Made by a program: the position numbers and the translations under genes | Origin: Immersiella caudata | Lineage: Eukaryota; Ascomycota; Sordariomycetes; Sordariales; Lasiosphaeriaceae | Length of the DNA stretch: 64,000 nt | Direction of reading: 5' to 3' | NCBI GenBank assembly: GCA_030512335.1 | Contig: JAULSU010000005.1 | Location: 868,001-932,000 of the forward strand | Notes under the pieces: generated by a model | Database searches by the model: none | What the model was told of the DNA's origin: nothing | What the model saw: only the letters and a program-made list of their open reading frames with translations | In this document: one piece after another, positions 53,775-64,000 of the stretch | Layout of the letters: the number at the start of each line of letters is the position of its first letter | Position numbering within the stretch: position 1 is the stretch's first letter

Positions 53775-55045
53775 CTACCCCGACCCCCGACCCCTGACAC
53801 CCTTCTGCATACCACCATATCTCCTACCGCCACCTGCCCTTTTCAGCTCCATCTCCTTCGCACTCACGCCCTCCTTCAGTTCTCTCTGCTCCCTCTCCAA
53901 TCTCTCATTCTCCATCGTCAGCTTCTCGATCCTCTCTCTGGCCATATCCAACAGCTTTGCCTTGTTCAGCCCTCTTCGCTTCCCCGTTCCCTCTCCCTCG
54001 GCACTGCCCTCACCCTCCCCTTCTGCATCCTCGTCAGCACCTTCGGCTCTTGAGTTCTTTTCTCCTGCATCGCCTGGATCTGGGATGAGCGCGGCCTGGA
54101 GGAACTCAAATTGCTCGTTGAGCTTGTTGCGATACTTTTTGCCGATGCAGTTATGCCAGTCGCGAAGGCGTGCCTGCTCATCTTCTGGGCTTTGGGGCTG
54201 TTGTGATGACGCTGATTGGGTTTCAGGACGAGGATGGCTGCTGTCGCCGCCCTTCGGGGGCGTTGTCTTCTGCTTGGGAGAGCTCATTTTCTTGGGCTTG
54301 CTGCTGCCCGGGGTTGTCTTGCCTGTTTTGGGGGTCCTAGTGCGAGGTTTTTTGGCTGGAGGCGGATCCGAGTCTGAGGATGTGGTGGAAGAATTGGCGG
54401 CCCCCTGAACGGCCCCGGAGGGAGACGGGTCCATTATGTCGGCGCCCTTGATCATTCCTACCTGCGATATGTCTTGTGTGACGCTATTGAAGTTGGGCAC
54501 CGCTGGGTCGAAAAGCTGCGCCGCACTATTGGGCGGGGAAGAAGAAATTGACGATCCCAGCACGGTTGGCGGCGACAGCGATGATTGGGCGACGCTGCAT
54601 GCCGTGGCGGCCCACGTGACAGCAGTAGGGCCGTTGTACAAGGAAATAGGACTGTTGAGATGGATGGGCTGGCCGGAAAAGGGGGCAAAGCCGGTGCCGT
54701 GGTGTGCGGGTGAAAAGGGGCACGAAGACAGAGGCCATTGCGGGCCGGACGATCCGGTGTCTAGACTAGATCAGTCGGTTGAGCTAAGCGGAGACAGTGG
54801 GCTTGTACCGATGTTGCCGAAAGACAGCTGGTTTGGTGAGAATGGTGTTGATGCTTCATCGGCTACGCTGGGCTGCGATGCGTAGCTTGCAAAGCCCCCT
54901 AGATCATTCCAACTGTCATGCCATACAGGATAAGGTTGCAACTGTTGCTGAAGGTCAATACATTCCCTTCCTTTGCTTCTTCGCGATAGGAAATACGTAC
55001 TGTGTTGTCCTCCTCGCTGATATCCGCACCGGGGAACTCGATCAT
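53775..55045 (-). CDS. bHLH transcription factor
   Basis: Exons 55045..55001, 54947..54809 and 54760..53775 give 389 residues; the introns are 53 and 48 nt. The start at 55045 (MIEFPGADISEEDN) is the only ATG in frame and has the acidic N terminus seen in the family. Residues about 60-220 are Ser/Pro-rich with a basic patch (AKKPRTRTPKTGK), a likely nuclear signal. The bHLH has a basic/helix-1 part RLRDWHNCIGKKYRNKLNEQFEFLQAAL, an unusually acidic loop (EGADEDAEGEGEGSAEGEG) and helix 2 RRGLNKAKLLDMARERIEKL, continued by a leucine-zipper-like coil. The His-Asn-x-x-Glu/Lys-x-x-Tyr-Arg pattern is the one found in fungal SREBP-like and Fus c 3-like factors, but no membrane segments follow, so it is not a sterol sensor. 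Target genes are unknown. Confidence 0.88.
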
Positions 55046-55630
55046 CCTGGCCTTCGCTATTTGGCGAATCTCCAAAGTCCAGGGCTGACATCATTCTTAT
55101 ACGCCCAATTCGTGATCTCCCTACTAGCGTGCAGCGCATGAGCAAGGCTTGCAGAAACTTATGGTCACGGCAGCTGCGCTTGTTTTCGCCCATCTCGATT
55201 GTGCATATGATCCTCCAAGGTGTCCATTGACCGCCCTAGGCGGCGGCTCGAGGGAACAACCACACGGAGAATTGCTCCTGAAAACAGAAGCGAGCTGCTG
55301 TCGGCCCCCGCACAAGGGTGCCGCCCAGTGGTTGCTTCTGCGGTGGACTAAGCTCAAAGCGTCGCAAGCCGAAGCTTCATCGGGGGTTTCCGAACCCGGC
55401 GAGCAAGATGTACGCCGTGAGCCCGAGACACGGCCAAATGGAGTGTATGCTCCGCACCAATGCCCGGCCGTGCCAAGAAGAAACGTGTCTTGGTCGGGTT
55501 CGCCGCCGCCCGGTTCCGCACTCACCCACCGTGCCACCCACTACGGCTCCGCGGAGTGGGTGAGACACTCCGCTTGCGAGTCACGCTGGCTATACAGGGT
55601 CTGATTTTGGCCTTGGAAACTGTGGAATCA
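55046..55630. other. Intergenic; upstream region of the bHLH gene
   Basis: GC-rich; open frames on both strands lack motifs. A short inverted pair (CCACTACGGCTCCGCGGAGTGG) sits near 55535-55560. No gene recognised. Confidence 0.45.
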
Positions 55631-55702
55631 TCTATAACAGTGTAATGGTTAACATATCGCGCTTTCGCCGCGAAGTTCGGAGTTCGATTCTCCGTTGTGG
55701 GG
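55631..55702 (+). tRNA. tRNA-Glu (anticodon UUC), diverged, possibly a pseudogene
   Basis: Folds as a cloverleaf: acceptor 55631-55637 with 55695-55701, D-arm GTGT/ACAT around AATGGTTA, anticodon stem TCGCG/CGCGA with loop CTTTCGC (anticodon TTC), T-stem CGGAG/CTCCG with loop TTCGATT. A box and B box are recognisable, and a run of 6 T lies near 55739. Two oddities: position 8, almost always U, is C (55638), and three of seven acceptor pairs are G-U. The three weak pairs would all become G-C if C-to-T changes at 55631, 55633 and 55635 were reverted. Confidence 0.8.
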
Positions 55703-55909
55703 AGGTGGAGTTTCAGGTAAACCCTGAGCTCGATATTCTTTTTTGGGCGTAGAATTTATAGTGACTGCTGGGGGCCCCCTTTTGCTCTGGGGATATTTCC
55801 ATCGCAGCGGTCAAGAGTGAAAAAAAGCTAGTAAAAGTTGATCAGTAGCTGTTGGCACCATAGATGTCGTGGGGCAAGAGAACTCACCGTCCTGATAGTT
55901 GCTGTCGAG

Positions 55910-58126
55910 TTAGACAATCTCGCACTCGACCAAGCTTTCTCCGTCTCCCGCCTCTCCACCAAACCAACCCTCTTCCGTCAGATAGCCGATCCCCAACCTC
56001 CTGTACAGAGGACTACCGAGCTCGAAAGGCGCCAGGATCAAGCACAGAATATGTGGAGATGGAAGGCCGTCCAGAAAGTCCTCAAACAAGGGAAGACAAA
56101 ACACCTCCATCTCATCATCTCTCCTATCCGAAACTGCTCGCCCCGGTATCGCAGGCAGAATAGGATAATCAAGCGCAACCTCTCCCACCATTCGCCGTGA
56201 GCTGTCCGGCAGGTGCAAGAGTGCTGGAAATCTGGGGTCAATGCGTGACGAAATCGCCGATGCCGAAACAACATCCGGCATACCGGCCCGAGAGTCTCTG
56301 TAGACGGCGTTGTTGATGCGCCATTCGCTGTACTCTTTTCTCAGTGACATAGTCAGTCTGCGGACCGGGCCAGCAAGCTTGAGCAACCACCGATCTCTGA
56401 CGCTCAGATTTTGAAACTCGGTCTCAGATGCAGCGTTGATAGGATCCCTTGACGCGCAGAACCCGTGTCGGAGAACCGCTGGAGCAGGCCTCCGGTCCAG
56501 TTTGGGCTTGTTCAGCTCCCAATTCGGTGTCGGAAACCTGATTCGGACTTTTCCGACGGATGCCCAAGACCAGCTTGGGGCCGCAAGCATGTTGTGGAAA
56601 CGTTGAACCGGTCGCTTGTCGTTGGCCGAGACATACCAACAAAGGTCGGACACCGCGTTTTCCCTCCACAGTCCGGCAAGATAGGTTGTCCCGTGGACTT
56701 GTGAGAACATATCGGCTAGGCCCGAGAGAGCCCTTAGCGTGTCGGTCTTGACACTTAGCTCCCTATCGCTATATTCACACACCATTTCTTGCCAGTCTCC
56801 GAACTTCTCCTTTTCGAGGGCCCCGCGCTTCTCCATGGCATGCTGGGATGCATATAACCATCGTCGCATATTGTGGGCGCCGGATTCAGCAACTTCACAG
56901 GGGACCGGAATGGGTCGTGTCTCGTCCGCTGTCGTTTCCATGCACCGCCATGAGACTTGTGACCCGAAAGTGATTGCCCTGGGTGCTAAAACATCTTCTT
57001 GGAGGATCCAGCCGCGATTAGTGAGATAGTTGTGCCCACTGCAGGTGCCAGTCAGATGAATGTTGAGAACGGCCCCAATGTCGGGGCTGGTATCCCAAGT
57101 TACCCTGACCCGGCAGGGATGAAGCTGAAGGGGGTTTCGGTTGTGGAAGAACCCGGCGTGGGAGCTTATCGCACTCGCGGCGCGCAGTGTCAGAGCTGCA
57201 TGACGGTAGATATCGCCCATGTGCCCAAGTTCTTTGCCCAGGTCGGCCTTGTCATCTTGAATGATGCAGAGGGCGTCTATCCAGACATGGCTGTACCCCA
57301 GCTGGTGTGTGGCGTAAATGGCATGTTTAAACGTCTTTGGCAGCATCTCGATGGCGATACCCTTCCTATGGTCCTCGGCATTTGCACGAAGAGTGACGAA
57401 CTTCTCCCCGAGTCCCCAACAGTAGCTCAGCGCGACATACGGCTGCCACGCTGATGTCTCCTCCAAGAACGGGCGATTGGGGTTTGCAACGTTGAGGAGC
57501 CGTGTCGGAGATGGAGCGCTAGACTCTAGTGGACTTGCGAGATTGCAAAGTTGGTGGTTTGCCAGACAATTGTCTCTCCAAAGGCGTGCAAGTTTAAGTC
57601 CCGGGGAGGAGACATTCTCTGGCAGAGAGGCCCCTCTCCCTGTTCTTCCACCCTGCCACGATTGGCGCCCGGCTTCAAGATTTGCTCGCAGAGCTTCAGC
57701 GTACTCATCTACCGCATTGACATGTCAGCACGAGAGGAAGTGCGAGAGCCGGTGGCCCCAACCTGTGACTTCTTCAGGGACCTCCCCTAGCGACCCATTC
57801 CCAAGTCGACTAGCGATTGATATGTGAAGGGACGGGCGCCATTTTGACGCCATGAAGCCGCTTGCATCTTCGGCCAGAAGCGCTACAAAGGCACCCAACA
57901 CGTCGCACTCAGGGCTCGCGTATTCGCGGGTGCCCAGTTGAGCTTGGATCAGGCAGCAAAGGTGACATGCTTCGGCGATTGAAGCGAAAAAGGACTCTCG
58001 ACTCTCGTGCAGAACGCAAATATGAGTAGTAAAAGAGAGATTCCGTGAACTTTCACGCTGGTTCCAAGAAGTTGGAAGAAAGCGCAAAGATCTACACTTT
58101 CCGCAAAGCATCTCCTCGGACCTCAT
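55910..58126 (-). CDS. HET-domain (heterokaryon incompatibility) protein, complete
   Basis: Exon 1 is 58126..57763, the intron 57762..57709 (54 nt, CTGAC branch, TAG acceptor) and exon 2 57708..55910, giving 720 residues. The N terminus has the C-x2-C pairs common in this family (LCGKC, CHLCCL). After a linker (LARLWRDNCLANHQLC, PTRLLNV) the HET domain begins at about residue 212: YVALSYCWG, LPKTFKHAIYATHQLGYSHVWIDALCIIQDD, GDIYRHAALTLRAAS, then RGWILQEDVLAPRAITFG and the late conserved LAGLWRENA and PSWSWASVG. The last 200 residues are variable. Expected role is cell death after non-self fusion; the partner gene is unknown. It is a different lineage from the HET gene at the left edge, sharing only the domain. 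Confidence 0.92.
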
Positions 58127-60180
58127 CGTCGGACGTTGAACGGATCATGAATATGGCGAAGAATTGAAGACTGCGGGGCGGAAATCTTGGGGGGAACCTC
58201 AGAAGGTCGCACCAATCATCGTTCCTTCCACCCGGAGCAGGTCACCTGATGCGGAGCAATTGCCTTTGAGAGGACCACACCCTATCGAGTTTGTGAAAAA
58301 CTATCACTCCATTCAGCTTGTATAAATCCGAAAGCACCCTGAATATCATCGCCTCCAGTATTCTTTATTCTCCAATCCATCTGGCGTCCGCGGCACTCTT
58401 GCTTACCGAGTCTGGCAATGCCTAACTTTAACAGGAATCTCAGAATTCGCATCCTATCAACTCCCCATCAAGGGAAATTTCGGGTTATACAACAGCACGT
58501 CGATGGTTCCTCCGCGGCAAGCGAGGGTGGATTGCTTCCCGTTGAGGGTCGGCTTAGTGTGGCCGACTTTCGGACTTGCCCAACCACTTCACGACATCCC
58601 AGGTTTCTATGCCGGGTGGAACGGGTACATCGGTGGGCGGGTTGGCGAGTTTGGCTTGCGCGAGTTGGTATGGAAGAGCCGTGAGGAGGAAGATCCGGAG
58701 GATACGCGTTGTGAGCATCGGTCTCGAGGAATAGCTGTGGGTGACAATAAGGACGCCGAGATGGGTGCGCGCGACCTCTTCAGGGGCAGTGGCCGCAGCG
58801 GTCTTCAAATACCGATTACTTCGACTCACCGTATTGCCTTTCGATCTAATCCCAAGACTTTCATGGCAAAATGAAACCGACTGGCTGGGTCTGACGAATT
58901 TCGAGGAGGTGCATATGGGTCAGTTTTGGAGGAAGGATTACAATCGGGGAAGAGGGTGATTCACTTGCAAATTCGGGGTACGTCTTCACCAAAAGCAGTG
59001 CTATCAAATAATTGTCACTGGATCCAACGCGCATGATGTCTGAAGAACCGCATTTCAATATCCGTTCTGCACGGCGGGCGCATTCAGCCGCTTGCCACCC
59101 GGCTAGTTGCGCGATGCTGTTGGTGATGCTGCTCAGGAAACAACAGCTTCTCCACACTGCCGCCACCGCGCGTCCCAACCGCATGGTTGAGCCGTTTTCG
59201 AGTGAAATTATGCTGGACGAGGGGATATACATAAACACCGAAACACCCAGTCTCAGAGGACCAATCGCAGTCGATTATTCAGCAGATCTGCTTGAGTCTC
59301 AGACACACCAGGACTGGCGGCCAAGACTCAGGCTTCACGACATTAATTAATTCCCATCTCCTACGAAGAGCGACGGGGGCCAACGGCTCTCGCGGTAGGG
59401 ACTCGCTGTCCTCATGAACTGCCCAGTCAAATCATGTTACGGAGCCAGGGTTTGGCGAGCCATCTAGATCCTCGGATGGTGCCTCAACGGTAAACTGGCT
59501 CGGGTTGAACCTGAGAGCTTTCACTGCCAAGTTGAAGACGCTGACAACCCAGTCTTGGTGTGAACGGTTGGTGGTCTTGGAACAGCAGTTGGATGAGGCG
59601 CAGTCGCCAGTCGCCCCACATGGCTGTTCGAATGAGCGAGCATGGGAATACTCATCAGGTTCTTGTCTGTCTGGGGTTGATACAAACTGTTGAAGGAGCA
59701 ACGCAAGCGTCTGCGAGGTTCTTGAATGTTGAGTCGTCATTCGGCGACCAGACCAGGGGTTCAGGAGGAACTGCGCCGCCACCCCTTGCGTTCCTCGGGT
59801 TCTTGCAACTCCCCGTCTTCACTCAACAACCGACTCACGGGCCGGTCTACGTAGCAATTGTTTTTAACCTCGCCCCGAAGCCGCTATATGCCAAGGTGGA
59901 GGTGCGGTCTGGACCGGGTATGCTGACAATCCTGGCCTCCTGATTCGACAAGCAATTCCTCATCGATGCACGCCAAAGTTTACCGTCCTTTTGGATAAAG
60001 TGGCACGGGTGACAACCGCGGGAATGGACCACTTGGCCCGGGGACCCAATACACGCATGCAGGTCTGCGTACCGCCATCGCGAGCAGCCAGAGCGACGGC
60101 AATGTATAAAGCTCGCCGGCCGCAGAGCTGGAGTTCTCCCGCTGGGCAGAGTGTTAGCACCTCCCGACGTCGCTTCAACC
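58127..60180. other. 2-kb stretch with a possible unresolved minus-strand gene
   Basis: A minus-strand segment at about 59265-58975 has a coding look: a hydrophobic start (LRLGVSVFMYIPSSSIISL), then VWRSCCFLSSITNSIAQLAG, WQAAECARRAERILKCG and DNYLIALLLVKTYPEFA, followed by a good donor (GTGAATC) and several plausible further exons down to 58550. I cannot assemble a full model or name it. On the + strand, TATAAAT at 58320 precedes only a short frame. TATAAAG at 60105-60111 lies about 70 nt before the peroxygenase start. Confidence 0.4.
60105..60111 (+). promoter_or_regulatory. TATA box of the heme-thiolate peroxidase gene
   Basis: TATAAAG 70-76 nt upstream of the ATG at 60181. Confidence 0.6.
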
Positions 60181-60990
60181 ATGATGAAGCTCGCAGCCAT
60201 TGCTACCATCCTATCCGCCAGCCCGGCGTGGGCAAGCTTTGACAAATGGACGCCTCCAGGCCCCTATGACGGTAACTTTCCCCTAGACAGCGATTCAAAG
60301 CAACGGGACTGCTGACAACTCCCAGCTCGAGGGCCTTGCCCCATGCTCAACACCCTCGCCAACCACGGCTTCCTTCCCCACGACGGCAAGGACATCACGC
60401 GCGAAATCGCGGCCAACGCGCTCTTTGACGGGCTCCACATCAACAAGACACTAGGAGGCTTCCTCTTCGACTTCGGCGTGACCACCAATCCCAAGCCCAA
60501 CGCCACCAGCTTCTCGCTGAACGACCTCGGAAACCACAACATCCTCGAGCACGATGCCAGCCTCAGTAGAACTGACGCGTACTTCGGCAGCACCATCGCC
60601 TTTAACCAGAGCATCTTCGACGAGACCAAGACGCACTGGACGGCTGAGACAGTCACGCTCCAGATGTCAGCCAACGCCCGCACGGCGAGGGTCAAGACCT
60701 CCAAGGCGACGAATCCCGAGTATAGCATGTCGAACCTCGGCGATGGCTTCAGCTTGGGAGAGTCAGTCGCGTACGTGATCATCATCGGGGACAAGAAGAC
60801 GGCGACGGTGAAGAGGAGCTGGTTGGAGTGGTTCTTTCAGCATGAGCAGCTGCCACAGCACTTGGGATGGAAGCGGGCTGAAACGTCGTTTGAGAGGGAG
60901 GACTTGGATGGGCATCTGCAGAGGATGAGGGAACTCACGGCGGAGGTGCCGGCTCCGAAGGAGAAGAGGGCGATGCATTTTGGGTGGTAG
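60181..60990 (+). CDS. Heme-thiolate peroxidase / unspecific peroxygenase (chloroperoxidase family), secreted
   Basis: Exons 60181..60271 and 60326..60990 (54-nt intron with a GCTGAC branch) give 251 residues. A signal peptide (MMKLAAIATILSASPAWA) precedes FDKWTPPGPYD. The heme-binding PCP motif sits just after the splice site (ARGPCPMLNTLANHGFLPHDGK), whose Cys is the axial thiolate. The Glu-His-Asp triad that replaces the usual Glu-Gly-Asp in this family is present (NILEHDASLSR). Length fits the short peroxygenase group. Later landmarks are LGESVAYVIIIGD and LEWFFQHEQLPQHLGWKR. It uses H2O2 to oxygenate or halogenate organic compounds outside the cell. A run of 15 G lies a few bases after the stop codon. 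Confidence 0.92.
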
Positions 60991-62623
60991 TGGGGGAGGG
61001 GGGGGGGGGGGGTTCGGCGGTGAGGGCAGCTTTGTGGCGGTGAAATCGGACAATTTGGAGTGAGGTGTTTGCTCTGTTGTGGGAGACGGCCGCTGGCCAG
61101 GCGACAAAGCAATGCCGGGATTGGTGATCATGAGCGGCTCGCAATGGGCAGAGGAACATCGATTTTGACGTGGTTGCTCTGCGCGGTGGAGGGCGCAGCG
61201 GTGGTGAGGCCTCTTGCAAATAGTCCTTAGTGATATTAACAACCAGATTGTCCTCAAAGGGAACTCATGCTTGGTTTTGACAATCCAGTGAGAGATGCCC
61301 GCTAAGGGGCTGGTGCTTACGTACACGACACTGAAGTTGGGGTGGGACGTTGCGGGCGGCCACAATGTAGCGAAAATTGGCCGAAGGCGCTTGGGTTTGT
61401 GCGACGCTGGTTGGCTGCCAAGAGTCGCATTCTTCGGATGCTAGTGTTGCATGGCTGTTATTTCGATGGGCAGATTGGCTTTGTCGATGAATGCAGACAG
61501 AGAGGCATTGTTTTGCAGCGCCGAATCTTTTCCTTGTCTTTGAGGCGCGTGACGGGAAGCGCGCGTCGAAACTGCAACGCGAGTCAAGAGGGGGCCTTCG
61601 AAAGCGACCCGATAAAGGCCTCCGTGCTCCTGTCGTGCTGTTCCCTCACCTTCCATCTTCAGAAAAGCCTCCATATTCGGTAAATATACGGCATATGACG
61701 TGAGCAGCAGCCGTAAGATGAAGGGGTGAGGTGACAACCATGGGCTGTGACACAATGGCGCTGTGGAGCCCCTGATCACGGCTGAGCGCACAGGCCAGGC
61801 CAGTGCTGGAGGCGCTAGAAAATGTCGAAGACAGGTGCCACGGTGTCACATTTCTATCGTTGGATCAGGCAACAAAATTCTTTTGCGACCACGACCGCGA
61901 CCGCTAAATCGATCGTCGCCGGCTCCCTCCATCGACCCCGGGCCTTGCTTCTGTCATCACGATAGCGTGCTGACCAACTTTGCCTTTCTTGGGCAGAATC
62001 GCCCTTTTGGGTCGACCATTTGCGCAACCACGCGATTCAAGCTTCACGATGCCTTTTAGGTGTTGCGATCAGACGATCATTTGCGTGCATGCTGAAGGAG
62101 CAGCCTTCGATTTCACCTGTTGATCGCTTCGCCGCCGCAACACGATGATGGCTCTGCTTGACTCCTTCTAGAGGGCAAAACAACCACAGCACTGACCTCT
62201 TTTGCTCAACCGGGAAGTCCGTATATAGGTAGACGAAACTACCCAGTCGACGGTAGGGGCGCAAACGGCCGGCGTCTAGGGCCAGGATCTCGACTCTCAC
62301 GCCAAGACAAGACCGCTGACAGGGGCTCCCAGTTCCCCTCCAAGGGCATCCATCACCGCCATTTTGCAACCCTTTTCAGCTCTCAGGATGGTCAGCCCAT
62401 TGGCTGCATCGTTAACGGGGCCCAAAGGGGGCACAGCGAGATGAGACTGGGTATCGTGAGCTTAGCTCTCACTCATAAGATGTCTTCTTCCGCCCAACGG
62501 CTCTTGGCTAGAACTCGACGCCCCGCCCAGTCACACTCTTTCACTGCCTGGCGTCGACGGCGCTCTGCCAGTTTGCATTCGTTTCGTTCGCTCCTTCATA
62601 CGCCCTCGACCTGTCTGGCCTAG
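60991..62623. other. Intergenic with poly(G) tract and an upstream ORF
   Basis: Starts with a 15-nt G run (about 60998-61012). No gene recognised through 62400. A 60-codon ORF (62441-62623) ends with TAG directly abutting the ATG of the channel gene at 62624. Confidence 0.5.
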
Positions 62624-64000
62624 ATGCGGCGCAACTCCGTCATTGCTCTGGGCGCGTTGAACATGGAGAAGAACTACTCCAAGATCCAGGGGAGCGAGGT
62701 CTTCGGTGCACCCCCTGATGGGTCATCCGACAACATTCCCCCCAAGGCAGCACAGAGTCACTCGACGGCGTCGGCCTCTTGGTTTTCTCACAACGGACGG
62801 TTTATTCTCTGGTTCGTCAAGTTCGTCGTCGTCTGGGCGGTCGTCAGCGTACTGCTCGCCATCCCTGTCGCCATCTACCGCGACATCGAGAACTTCCCCG
62901 AGGAAGCAACACCGGAGGAGCTCAAGGAGCGGTTGCGCCCTCTCTACATCTATAATGTGTTTACGTTTCTTCTGGTCTCCTGGGTCAGCATCGCCTTCTT
63001 TTACCTGCTTGGCACCACACTGCCTTACATCTTTCGGTTTATCGCGCGGTAAGTTGGTTTTTTTAGCTTGTGATTTCACTTCCTGATACCCCCCCCCCTC
63101 CCCACCTGTTTTTTTTTCGAACACGAGGCCTTGGTGTTTCTGTTTCAAGCGTTTGTTCATGGCTTGCAACCCATGAGGCCAAAATCCAAAGCGCCGTACT
63201 ACCTGTCTGAAGGCACCGTATCCCCAAGCACAACACACCACCACCACCACCACCACCGCAGCGACCCCTATTGCCGCTACGCCGGAGGTCTCTTTCCAGC
63301 TGAAGGTATGTGTTGAAAGTAGCGTTCACGGCCCTCTAACTAGTTCCGAGACCTCCCTTCAGCTGAAACAAGGCCTTAGTGCGGTGGTGGTAGGGGCTAC
63401 AGCAGTAGCGGCAGTGTGGTGAAGATTCAAGGGTTATGTGTGGGATATGGTACAAATAGGCATTCTCAAGTGGTTGGGAGGCCAGGCGGTGGGAGGCACA
63501 CGGCTAACATCCGACAGATACGTCAACCCAGCACACACCAGGTATTGGAGGATTGTTCGAGTTATGAGGAAACCGCTGTGCTTTGTCGGCAGTCTTTTCG
63601 TCTCCTTCCTCGCCTTCGATTATTGTGTTGCGTTTAATGGACTCATCACGATTGCTGCCGGCATTGAGGGATATCCATGGCAGTCCCACGTTGCGATTGA
63701 GTTCATCTCAGACTTCCTCGAGCAATGTTCTTTGTGGGCCCTATTTTACTTCTTCGAAAAGATCATCATACTCTACACTACCATCCATTACCATTTCCGC
63801 TCTGATCTGGGTCGCATTTGGATGTCGATGGTCCCCATGGGCAAGGACTGCCTGAAAGCAAGCGACATTGCTGAGGTGCTTGGTCCCTTCCGCAAGGAGG
63901 AGGCGGAAAAGTATTTCAAGACGTTGGATCAAAACGAGATGGGCGACATCCGACTTGACGAGATGGAATGGACGGTGACCGGTAGGCCGTCCCTTACGCC
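62624..64000 (+). CDS. EF-hand mechanosensitive ion channel, MscS family (Msy1-like), 3' end outside window
   Basis: MscS-type channels in fungi sit in ER or plasma membrane and release Ca2+ and osmolytes on hypo-osmotic shock. Exon 1 is 62624..63048 and exon 2 starts at 63518 and runs off the edge; the joint reads PYIFRFIARYVNPAHTRYW in frame. Four membrane segments are visible: about 60-84 (FILWFVKFVVVWAVVSVLLAI), 110-140 (VFTFLLVSWVSIAFFYLLG), 157-178 (LCFVGSLFVSFLAFDYCVAF) and 207-228 (LWALFYFFEKIIILYTTI). Then come a helical linker (CLKASDIAEVLGPFRKEEAEKYF) and an EF-hand loop (LDQNEMGDIRLDEME). The pore-lining helix and MscS beta domain should follow beyond 64000. The start could instead be the Met at 62663. 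The 469-nt intron is several times longer than any other intron here. Confidence 0.85.
63049..63517 (+). other. Long (469-nt) intron of the MscS-type gene with repeats
   Basis: Donor GTAAGT, branch GGCTAAC and CAG acceptor at 63517. The interior contains a C run (about 63090), a T run (63110) and a CCA/CAC triplet repeat (63237-63257). It also contains an internal pair of sites, GTATGT at 63306 and CTAACTAG...GAG, that could define a skipped or retained exon. Confidence 0.7.

Noticed and set aside
52206..55045. Secondary-metabolite cluster (methyltransferase plus transcription factor)
   Set aside because: No PKS, NRPS, terpene synthase or P450 nearby, and the bHLH is of a general type.
55535..55560. 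Short GC-rich inverted repeat as a terminator or regulatory hairpin
   Set aside because: Eukaryotic context and no adjoining T tract; likely chance in GC-rich DNA.
1..64000. CRISPR arrays, phage or plasmid features, riboswitches
   Set aside because: Intron-rich fungal nuclear genes throughout; no regularly spaced repeats or bacterial signals seen.

Overview
This window is nuclear DNA of a filamentous ascomycete (Pezizomycotina). The evidence is the many 47-81 nt introns with GT..AG ends and CTAAC/CTGAC branch points close to the acceptor, two HET-domain genes and one NACHT STAND gene, an alpha-pheromone receptor, an Ecp2-type effector and a heme-thiolate peroxidase. A class such as Sordariomycetes is only a guess. 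There are no operons; each gene has its own promoter. I rebuilt exon structures by eye from reading frame, splice signals and family consensus.

0-16 kb is mostly housekeeping: a HET gene cut by the left edge (-), fumarylacetoacetase (+), a small multi-pass membrane protein (+), a PMCA-type calcium ATPase (-), a damaged RING-H2 gene (+), a damaged MYND-finger gene (-), a TOM6-like import subunit (-), a conserved fungal protein often labelled DMC1-like (+) and a gamma-glutamyltransferase (+).

16.5-22.7 kb holds five consecutive same-strand genes for small, disordered, Ser/His/Arg/Lys-rich proteins with no recognisable domain. This is the most unusual block. The last has a possible acylated N terminus and a charged (EKER)n helix built on a 12-bp tandem repeat.

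22.8-41 kb holds indoleamine 2,3-dioxygenase (-), ESCRT-I Vps23 (+), a 1037-residue disordered protein (-), the Ste2-like receptor (-), a secreted Ser/Thr-rich protein (-), a NIT1-type amidase with a GC-AG intron (+), a foldback element with about 124-bp inverted ends, and a membrane-anchored carboxylesterase (+).

41-64 kb is accessory in character: a dead GPI-anchored protein gene with three lesions (+), a secreted 12-cysteine protein made of two modules (-), a NACHT STAND gene whose C-terminal domain is cut off by one in-frame TAG (+), an Ecp2-like effector (+), a methyltransferase (+), a bHLH factor (-), a diverged tRNA-Glu (+), a second HET gene (-), a peroxygenase (+) and an EF-hand MscS-type channel running off the right edge (+). 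Several poly(C)/poly(G) tracts of 15-18 nt are scattered through the window.

Together the genes cover tyrosine and tryptophan catabolism (FAH, IDO), glutathione salvage and repair (GGT, NIT1), calcium and osmotic handling (PMCA, MscS), self/non-self recognition (two HET, one STAND), mating (Ste2) and secreted or surface proteins. They look co-located rather than one pathway.
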